A DNA stretch of 64,000 nucleotides from G965220205 sp965220205. Its GTDB lineage: Bacteria; Chloroflexota; Dehalococcoidia; Lucifugimonadales; Australimonadaceae. Positions 58,265 through 64,000 of this stretch are shown here, piece after piece. How positions within the stretch are numbered: the first letter of the stretch is position 1; the number at the start of each line of letters is the position of its first letter. Location of the stretch: assembly GCA_965220205.1 (NCBI GenBank), contig OZ244812.1:310001-374000 (forward strand). Reading direction: 5' to 3'. A program made the translations under genes and the position numbers. Below the pieces are notes generated by a model. That model made no database searches, was not told where the DNA came from, and was given only the letters and a program-made list of their open reading frames with translations.

Positions 58265-59350
58265 CTAGATCTCCACGACATCGCGCTTGTGAGCGTGGGT
58301 GAGCACGCGCGGGCTGCCGTTCTCCATGATAACCAGATCCTCGATCCGGACGCCTCCCCAGCCCGTGAGGTAGATGCCCGGTTCGACGCTGAAGACCATA
58401 CCGTCTTCGATGACGCCCGGCGAGGACGGGCCGACGCCGGGGAGTTCGTGGACGGCAACCCCGATGCCGTGACCGAGGCTGTGCCCGAACGACTCGCCAT
58501 AGCCGGCGCTGTCTATGACGGCGCGCGCGAGACCGTCGACTTCGCTGCCGGTCATGCCGGCGCGGGCGGCGGCCTCTGCGGTCTCCTGAGCAGCCAGCAC
58601 GATGTCATAGATCTTGCGGAACTGGCTGCTGGCCTTGCCGAGCACGAACGTCCGCGTGATGTCGCTGCAATAGCCATCGTACAGGGCCCCCATGTCGATG
58701 ACGACGCCGTCGCCGAGCTCGAGGCGGCGGTCGCTCGGCTTGTGGTGGGCCTTCGCGCCGTTGGGACCAGAGGCGACGATGGTGTCGAACGAGAGAGCGT
58801 CGGCGCCGAGCTCGCGCATGCACCGCTCGAGCTCCCATGCAACGGTCCGCTCGGTGAGCCCGGGACGGAGCGCCGCGCCCACGGTCTCCATGGCCTCGTC
58901 GGCGAGGTCGATGGCCCGCTGAATCGTGGTGATTTCGCCAGCCTCCTTGACCGCGCGAAGCTGGCTCGCCATCGCGCCGGTGGGGACGAGCTCGGGCGTC
59001 GGCTGAACGTCGCGCAGCTGCTCGTTCAGCATGGTGTACGTCTGGAGGGACATCGAGCCGTCTTCGATGCCGATGCGCCGTGCCCCGGACGCTCGGACCG
59101 CGTCCTTGAGCCAACCATAGCCGCCGGCGATGCGAACAATCCGGTAGTCGGGGGCTTGCACGCCGGCTTGCTCGGTGTACCGGAAGTCGGTAGCGAGCAT
59201 CGCATCGCCGGAGGTGATCCAGAGATAGCCCGCCGACCCGCGGAACCCGGAGAAGTAGGCCCGGTTCTCGGCTGAGGAGACCAGCAACGCGTCGATCTCG
59301 TTTCTGTCGAAGGCGGCGCGGACGCGCTCGATGCGGTTGAGCCTGCTCAA
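58265..59350 (-). CDS. M24 family Xaa-Pro aminopeptidase/dipeptidase
   Basis: A 361-residue metallopeptidase with the pita-bread fold. After an N-terminal creatinase-like domain, the five dimetal ligands are visible: Asp in VVIDMGALYDGYCSDITRT (two Asp), His in GHSLGHGIGVAVHE, Glu in FSVEPGIYL and Glu near the end in GVRIEDLV. The TTG start overlaps the aroQ stop (TTGA) and follows GAGGAG. Its neighbours aroQ and efp are the usual ones for a proline-specific peptidase. Confidence 0.93.
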   Translation of the reverse strand: MSRLNRIERVRAAFDRNEIDALLVSSAENRAYFSGFRGSAGYLWITSGDAMLATDFRYTEQAGVQAPDYRIVRIAGGYGWLKDAVRASGARRIGIEDGSMSLQTYTMLNEQLRDVQPTPELVPTGAMASQLRAVKEAGEITTIQRAIDLADEAMETVGAALRPGLTERTVAWELERCMRELGADALSFDTIVASGPNGAKAHHKPSDRRLELGDGVVIDMGALYDGYCSDITRTFVLGKASSQFRKIYDIVLAAQETAEAAARAGMTGSEVDGLARAVIDSAGYGESFGHSLGHGIGVAVHELPGVGPSSPGVIEDGMVFSVEPGIYLTGWGGVRIEDLVIMENGSPRVLTHAHKRDVVEI

Positions 59351-59805
59351 GGGATCTCCTCTTCTTGGGCCGTCAGGTACTCGAGCGCCAACAGGTATCC
59401 CTGCGGGCCGAGTCCGTTGATCTGGCCCCGCACGACCGGGGCGGTGAGGGACGTGTGGCGGAACTCCTCACGGGCGTGCGTGTTCGAGATATGGACCTCG
59501 ACAACCGGAATGTTGAGCGCCGCGAGGCAGTCGCGCAAGGCGACGCTCGTGTGGGTGAGCCCGCCCGGGTTGATGATGACGCCTTGGGCGCCGTCCCCGG
59601 CCTCGCTTTGCATTGACTTGCCTTGAATGAAGTCGATGAGAGCGCCTTCGGAGTTGGACTGGAAGAACTCCAAGGACACGCCGAGTTCCCCGGCCCTGTG
59701 GGTCAACGACTGCTCGATGGCGGCGAGCGTGGCGGCGCCGTAGATGGCAGGCTCGCGCTGGCCCAGCATGTTGAGATTGGGCCCGTTGATAACAAGGATC
59801 GTCAT
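59347..59805 (-). CDS. aroQ: 3-dehydroquinate dehydratase, type II
   Basis: Third step of the shikimate pathway. The 152-residue enzyme has NGPNLNMLGQREPAIYG at 7-23 with the catalytic Tyr, FFQSNSEG near 48, IINPGGLTHTSVALRD and HISNTHAREEFRHTS with the catalytic His. It is 4 bases overlapped with the recombinase gene upstream (ATGA) and with the peptidase gene downstream. Confidence 0.97.
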   Translation of the reverse strand: MTILVINGPNLNMLGQREPAIYGAATLAAIEQSLTHRAGELGVSLEFFQSNSEGALIDFIQGKSMQSEAGDGAQGVIINPGGLTHTSVALRDCLAALNIPVVEVHISNTHAREEFRHTSLTAPVVRGQINGLGPQGYLLALEYLTAQEEEIP

Positions 59806-60911
59806 GAACTCTTTGCCAAGGGGTGCGCGGCCAGGTAGACGCGGCGGGCTTCTGCTTGGCTGATGTGAGTGTACACCTGCGTGGCGCTCGGCGTGGAGTG
59901 GCCGAGCAGCTCCTGAACAATGCGTAGATCGGCGCCGCCGTCGAGCAGGTGGGTTGCGAAGCTATGGCGAAGCGTGTGGGTATGCACTCCGTCGTCCGCG
60001 CCAACGGCGGCGGCGTAGCGCTTGACTAGCGCCTGGATGGTGCGGCGGGTGAGGCGTCCGCCGCGATGGTTCAGAAAGAGGGCAGCGTTCGATGCGTTGG
60101 TCTGGAGACTCGGCCGCGCGTCGGAGAGGTAGCGCCGCAGCGCACGGACAGCGGGGTTGCTGAGCGGCGCCATGCGCGCCTTCGATCCCTTGCCCCATAG
60201 CCGCACGGTCCGTGCGCCGAGCGCGACGTCGCTGACGTTCATGCCCTCCGCCTCGCTGACGCGCAACCCGCTGCTGTAGAGCAGTTCGAGGAGGGCGTGG
60301 TCGCGCGCGCGGGTTGCCGCCTGACCGGGGCGCGGGCCGGGGGCAGTGGTCGTCGGGGCCTCAACGATGCGTGCTGCCTCCGGGGCTGAGACGACATCGG
60401 GGAGCCGTCGCGCGGGCCGCGGGGTGAAGCGGCGCATGAGAGTCGAACCGGGCGCCCACATCGGCGATGCGGGCATGAGCTTACGCTCGATGAGGTAGCG
60501 CATGAAGGAGCGGAGCGCCGCCAGCTGGCGCAGGACGCTCGCACGAGCGTGTCCTCGGCCTCCGGCGCGCCGTCCGCTGCGGAGGGGTCGTTCCTCGAGC
60601 AGCCACGACACGTAGTCGCGGACGAGGCCGCGGTAGCCGCCGCCCGCGCGCCGCTCGTCGCGCTCGACAAACCGGCGGAGTTCGGTGGGCCGGGCCGAGA
60701 TGGGCATGCGCTCGCGCTCGAGGTACTGGAGGAAGGGCGCGAGGTCGGCAAGGTAGTTGCGTATGGTGGCGTCGGATAGGCCACGGCTAGTAGCGAGGTG
60801 GCGGCGGTAGGCCTCGAGCAGGGCGGCGGCGTCCCCCTCGCCTGGCCTAGCGTCGCGTGATGGTTCTGTTGCGAGTCCCACGGACCATGCTCTCTGTAGT
60901 GCTCTCGCCAA
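59802..60911 (-). CDS. xerC: Tyrosine recombinase XerC/XerD type
   Basis: Resolves chromosome dimers. The frame gives up to 369 residues; the N-terminal SAM-like core-binding domain starts near residue 29 and the catalytic domain holds Arg in SSGLRVSE, Lys in GKGSKAR, HTLRH, the His in LLGHS and the nucleophile Tyr in QVYTHIS. The exact start is open: TTG 60911 or GTG 60881 are possible, and neither has a strong ribosome site. The dprA-topA-xer order is the classic one for XerC and argues against a phage integrase. An insert of about 20 residues lies before DHALLELLYSSG. Confidence 0.9.
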   Translation of the reverse strand: MARALQRAWSVGLATEPSRDARPGEGDAAALLEAYRRHLATSRGLSDATIRNYLADLAPFLQYLERERMPISARPTELRRFVERDERRAGGGYRGLVRDYVSWLLEERPLRSGRRAGGRGHARASVLRQLAALRSFMRYLIERKLMPASPMWAPGSTLMRRFTPRPARRLPDVVSAPEAARIVEAPTTTAPGPRPGQAATRARDHALLELLYSSGLRVSEAEGMNVSDVALGARTVRLWGKGSKARMAPLSNPAVRALRRYLSDARPSLQTNASNAALFLNHRGGRLTRRTIQALVKRYAAAVGADDGVHTHTLRHSFATHLLDGGADLRIVQELLGHSTPSATQVYTHISQAEARRVYLAAHPLAKSS

Positions 60912-60932
60912 GCCGGACTGCTTCGAACGACC

Positions 60933-63461
60933 CTAGGCAGTGCTTACGGGCGCTGCTTCGGGTATCGGGCCTTTCCACGCGCAGTTGGTGCAGCGGGACC
61001 GTTCGTCGGCAGCTGCGACGAGCAATCCCTCGCATTCCGGGCACGGTTGGGGCAGGGGACGCGAGTTCACGGTGAACTTGCATGTCGGGTAGTTCGAGCA
61101 TCCGTAGAACACCCCGCGCTTGCTTCGCCGTTCCACGAGCGCGCCGTTGCATTTCGGACAGGGCACGCCTATTTCCTTGCGGACGTTCTTCTTGCCTTTG
61201 CACTCCGGGTAGCCGGTGCAGGCGAGGAATGGCCCGAAACGCCCGCGCCTCATGGCCATCGGCTTGCCACAGATTTCGCAGACCTCTGTGCTCTCTTCTC
61301 CGGCCTGCTCGCCGCTAGCATCCTCGCCGCTTCGTGCGATGTCCTTCGTGTGCTTGCACTGCGGGTAACCGGTGCAGGCGAGGAACGGCCCGAACCTCCC
61401 GACCTTGATGACCATCGGCTTCCCGCAGAGGTCGCACGGCTCCGCGGAGGGTTCGCTCAGCGCCTCGGCGGCCGCCTCCTTGATCGTGGTCTTCGCCTTG
61501 GCGAGCTCCTCGCTAAAGGGGCCGTAGAACCCGTGCAGCAACGCTACCCATTCCTGCTTTCCGTTGGCCACATCGTCCAGCTGCCCCTCCATCCGGCCAG
61601 TGAACTCGACGTCCATGATGTCCGGGAAGTGAGCGATCAGCTGCTTACAAACGATTTGGCCAAGCTTGGTTGACTGGAGCACGCGCCGGTCGCGGGTGAC
61701 GTATTTGCGGCTGACGATGGTGTTGATGGTGGCGGCGTAGGTGCTGGGGCGTCCGATGCCGCGCTCTTCGAGCGCGCGCACCAAGCTGGCCTCGGTGAAC
61801 CGCCGGGACGGCTGCGTGAAGTGCAGCTCCGGCGTAAGGCCCTCGCAGCCGAGCGGCTGGTCCTGCCTCAGTTGCGGCAGCGACCGACGCTGGCCGGGTG
61901 CGTCCGGCCCTGTGTCCGACGCCTGGTCCGATTCCGCATCCGGTCCGCCCTCCGGTCCTGCGTCCGGCTCGTCTGGCGCCTCTCTGTAGAGGATCTGGAA
62001 GCCAGGGAACCGCATGACGGACCCTGAGACGCGGAACTCATAGTCGGGGCGCTCAGGCGCAACGGTTTCCGCGTTGATGCTTACCTCGGTCCGATCGACC
62101 AAGGCGTCGGCCATCTGGCTCGCCACCATCCGGTTCCAGATGATCTGGTACAGGCGGAACTGGTCGCTGCTGAGACGCGCGCGAACGGAGGCCGGCGTCC
62201 GGGCGACGGATGTTGGCCGGATGGCCTCGTGGGCTTCCTGCGCGACTTTCGATCGTGTCCTATAGAGCCTTGGCGACTTGGGAACGTAGTCCTTCCCCCA
62301 TCGCTCTACGATGTACTGACGCGCCTCGTTGACGGCGCTGGGCGCGACCTGCGGCGAGTCGGTCCGCATGTAGGTGATGAGGCCCACGGGGCCGCCAGGA
62401 CCGACATCGATGCCTTCGTACAGCTGTTGGGCGACGGTCATCGTCTTAGTTGTCGAGAAACGGAGGCGGCCGGCGGCCTCCTGCTGGAGGGTGCTGGTGA
62501 TGAAGGGCGGCCTGGGCGTCTCCTTCACCTCGCGTTGGGTGACGGAGGCCACCAGGTAACGGGCCCCCTCGAGGTCCCCGAGGACAGCGCGAGCGGCGGC
62601 CTCGTTCGCGAGCTCGAGCTTCCGTCTGGCGCCGAGGCGGCTGTGCAGACGGGCAGAGAAAGCGGCGCCGCTGTCCGTCCTCAGACTTGCGTCGATGGAC
62701 CAGTACTCGACCGCAACGAATGCGGCTATCTCGTTGTCACGCTCTGCGACCAAACGCAGTGCGACCGACTGCACGCGTCCAGCGGAGAGGCTGGTCGACA
62801 CGTCGAGACTGAGGGCATCGGGGTCGTTGCTCCTGCTCAGGCGGTTGAGCTCGTGTCCGAGGAGCTGCTTGAGGAGTGGACTGAGCTTGAAGCCGAGGAG
62901 GCGGTCTTCGATCCTGCGGGCCTGCTGAGCGTTGACGAGCTCCATGTCAATGTCGCGCTCGTTTTCGAAGGCTTCCTTAACCGCATCCTCCGTTATCGAG
63001 TGAAAGACGACGCGGCGTATGGGCTTTCCCTTCCATCCGGCGGCTTCGAGGACGTGCCAGGCGATCGCCTCGCCCTCCCGGTCTGGGTCGGTCGCGAGGT
63101 AAATGCCGTCCGCGTTCTCGCCTGCGGTCTTGATCTCCGCGACGACTTTCCGCTTGTCCTCCGGCACCTCGTACCAGGGGCTGAACTCGCGGTCGGTGTT
63201 CACGCCGAGCTTGTTCTTCGGGAGGTCCCGGACGTGTCCCATGGATGCCTTGACGGTGTAGCCGCGGCCGAGAAAGCGGCCGATAGTGGTCGCTTTCGCC
63301 GGCGACTCGACTACGACCAGATTGTGTCCCGTTGCGGCGTTCCCGCCTCTCGTGCGGATCGTCGGCGCTGACGCAGCCGTACGACGGGCGGTTGCCTTCG
63401 CGGTGGAACGCTTGGCCCCGGCGCGTGCTCGGGGCGTTGGGGTTGTTGCTTGTTTAGCCAT
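60933..63461 (-). CDS. topA: DNA topoisomerase I
   Basis: Relaxes negative supercoils. The 842-residue type IA enzyme opens with a basic Ala/Lys/Arg/Thr-rich tail of about 45 residues, then the Toprim domain (LVVVESPAKATTIGRFLG), LATDPDREGEAIAWH and the active-site Tyr in GLITYMRTDSP. A variable Asp/Pro/Gly-rich linker lies near 495-525. Four Cys4 zinc ribbons occupy 676-702, 728-754, 768-794 and 807-827. It lies between dprA and the recombinase gene with gaps of about 20 bases. Confidence 0.98.
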   Translation of the reverse strand: MAKQATTPTPRARAGAKRSTAKATARRTAASAPTIRTRGGNAATGHNLVVVESPAKATTIGRFLGRGYTVKASMGHVRDLPKNKLGVNTDREFSPWYEVPEDKRKVVAEIKTAGENADGIYLATDPDREGEAIAWHVLEAAGWKGKPIRRVVFHSITEDAVKEAFENERDIDMELVNAQQARRIEDRLLGFKLSPLLKQLLGHELNRLSRSNDPDALSLDVSTSLSAGRVQSVALRLVAERDNEIAAFVAVEYWSIDASLRTDSGAAFSARLHSRLGARRKLELANEAAARAVLGDLEGARYLVASVTQREVKETPRPPFITSTLQQEAAGRLRFSTTKTMTVAQQLYEGIDVGPGGPVGLITYMRTDSPQVAPSAVNEARQYIVERWGKDYVPKSPRLYRTRSKVAQEAHEAIRPTSVARTPASVRARLSSDQFRLYQIIWNRMVASQMADALVDRTEVSINAETVAPERPDYEFRVSGSVMRFPGFQILYREAPDEPDAGPEGGPDAESDQASDTGPDAPGQRRSLPQLRQDQPLGCEGLTPELHFTQPSRRFTEASLVRALEERGIGRPSTYAATINTIVSRKYVTRDRRVLQSTKLGQIVCKQLIAHFPDIMDVEFTGRMEGQLDDVANGKQEWVALLHGFYGPFSEELAKAKTTIKEAAAEALSEPSAEPCDLCGKPMVIKVGRFGPFLACTGYPQCKHTKDIARSGEDASGEQAGEESTEVCEICGKPMAMRRGRFGPFLACTGYPECKGKKNVRKEIGVPCPKCNGALVERRSKRGVFYGCSNYPTCKFTVNSRPLPQPCPECEGLLVAAADERSRCTNCAWKGPIPEAAPVSTA

Positions 63462-63484
63462 GTCTCCACTTGCGCGGCGGGACC

Positions 63485-64000
63485 CTAGGGGCGCTGCGTA
63501 CTGTGGCGCGCCGCGCCGGCCTCTCGCGCCCGTATGTAGTTCATCCGCCCAACCTGCCAGACTTGGCCCTTGATCTCCATGACCATGAGGGCGCTCACGA
63601 CCCTCGTGATGGGGAGCCCGGTTGCGCGGCTCAGCTCGTCGATATGCACGGGCTCGAACTCCAAGGCGTCGAGCACCGCGGCTTCGTCTTCGTTCTCGGC
63701 CGCCAGCGCCTCCGGCAGGAGGAGCTGCTGCTCCGGGGCAACTGCGAGGCTCAACTCTTCTAGGACGTCATCGACATCCATGACTAGCTTAGCGCCCTCT
63801 TGCACCAGCCGGTTGGTCAACCTGCTGGCCGGCGAGTAGATGCTGCCGGGCACGCAGAAGACATCGCGGTTCTGCTCGAGGGCGAAGCGCACCGTGGAGA
63901 GCGTGCCGCTGCCCTCGCCCGCTTCGATTACCAGCGTAGCGAGGCTGAGTCCGCTGAGCAACCGGTTCCGGCGCGGAAAGTTGCGCGCCTCGGGTTTCGT
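63485..64000 (-). CDS. dprA: DNA-processing protein DprA, 5' part beyond the window
   Basis: Partial: the frame runs off the right edge, so the N-terminal part and start are not seen. The visible 171 residues begin in the Rossmann-fold signature EARNFPRRNRLLSGLS, continue with VIEAGEGSGTL and DVFCVPGSIYSPASRLTNRLVQEGAKLV, and end in a winged-helix domain (residues about 110-160 of the visible part) and a short basic tail. DprA loads RecA on incoming single-stranded DNA. It precedes topA by 23 bases. Confidence 0.95.
   Translation of the reverse strand, partial: TKPEARNFPRRNRLLSGLSLATLVIEAGEGSGTLSTVRFALEQNRDVFCVPGSIYSPASRLTNRLVQEGAKLVMDVDDVLEELSLAVAPEQQLLLPEALAAENEDEAAVLDALEFEPVHIDELSRATGLPITRVVSALMVMEIKGQVWQVGRMNYIRAREAGAARHSTQRP

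Noticed and set aside
57404..59275. A 623-codon open frame on the plus strand
   Set aside because: It is antisense to efp and the M24 peptidase gene, both well supported, and shows no recognisable domain.
59802..60911. The tyrosine recombinase as a phage or island integrase
   Set aside because: It stands in the conserved dprA-topA-xer order inside a housekeeping operon, with no attachment-site repeats or phage genes nearby.

Overview
This is a GC-rich, densely coded bacterial chromosome segment carrying about 57 protein genes. The gene set is housekeeping plus xenobiotic/organic-acid catabolism: lysine branch, purines, coenzyme A, SecA, Clp, ring-hydroxylating dioxygenase, fumarylacetoacetate hydrolase-like, acetoacetate-CoA ligase, many MFS exporters, and a TreT-type trehalose synthase. 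Many starts are GTG or TTG, and overlaps of the GTGA/ATGA type are frequent. Together these suggest a Chloroflexota lineage, perhaps SAR202/Dehalococcoidia-like. That placement is inference; there is no rRNA or tRNA gene in the window to test it.

Layout. 1-11.3 kb: dapB-asd-dapA lysine operon (minus strand), a FAH-family hydrolase, purA, then a trehalose/glucose operon (a degenerate TreT paralogue, treT, and a ROK kinase), and divergent purM-prs. 11.3-13 kb: an intact insertion sequence sitting inside a copy of a dispersed intergenic element. 13-21 kb: an SDR gene, a DUF3090 plus PI3K-like kinase pair, ispH with an inositol-monophosphatase-like gene, nadK-NUDIX, a LON-domain protein and pyruvate kinase. 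21-31 kb: an ABM monooxygenase/MFS/acetoacetate-CoA ligase/EamA operon, a PIN-RHH toxin-antitoxin pair, an aldo-keto reductase/dehydrogenase/MFS operon and an amidohydrolase. 31-48 kb: secA and a conserved unknown, valS with an MFS gene, another MFS gene, acpS-nnrD-coaX-coaBC, folD, aspS-tauE. 48-51.6 kb: tig-clpP-clpX. 52-54 kb: Rieske dioxygenase alpha and beta. 54-64 kb: an eleven-gene minus-strand run dprA-topA-xerC-aroQ-peptidase-efp-kinase-xseA-xseB-PHP-formyltransferase; dprA continues past the right edge.

The most unusual signal is intergenic. A modular element occurs three times (about 12.7-12.9, 29.56-29.74 and 51.7-51.97 kb). In all three copies a GC-rich hairpin is followed by three 10-bp direct repeats (AAATGTCGCA-like), a 28-29 nt inverted repeat with arms CACTCGTA/TACGAGTG, and a CCATT-rich tail. 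Every copy lies upstream of an oxidoreductase-led transcription unit and in the same orientation as that unit. The insertion sequence at 11336-12695 interrupts one copy, and the copy at 51.7 kb supplies the empty-site sequence, which fixes the insertion boundaries and a 4-bp TTAA duplication.

Other points worth a second look: a glycosyltransferase pseudoenzyme co-translated with treT; a ROK kinase without its zinc cysteines; an elongation factor P whose loop tip carries neither Lys nor Arg at the usual modified position; and -10 boxes placed so close to dapB, coaX and acpS that their mRNAs should be leaderless.
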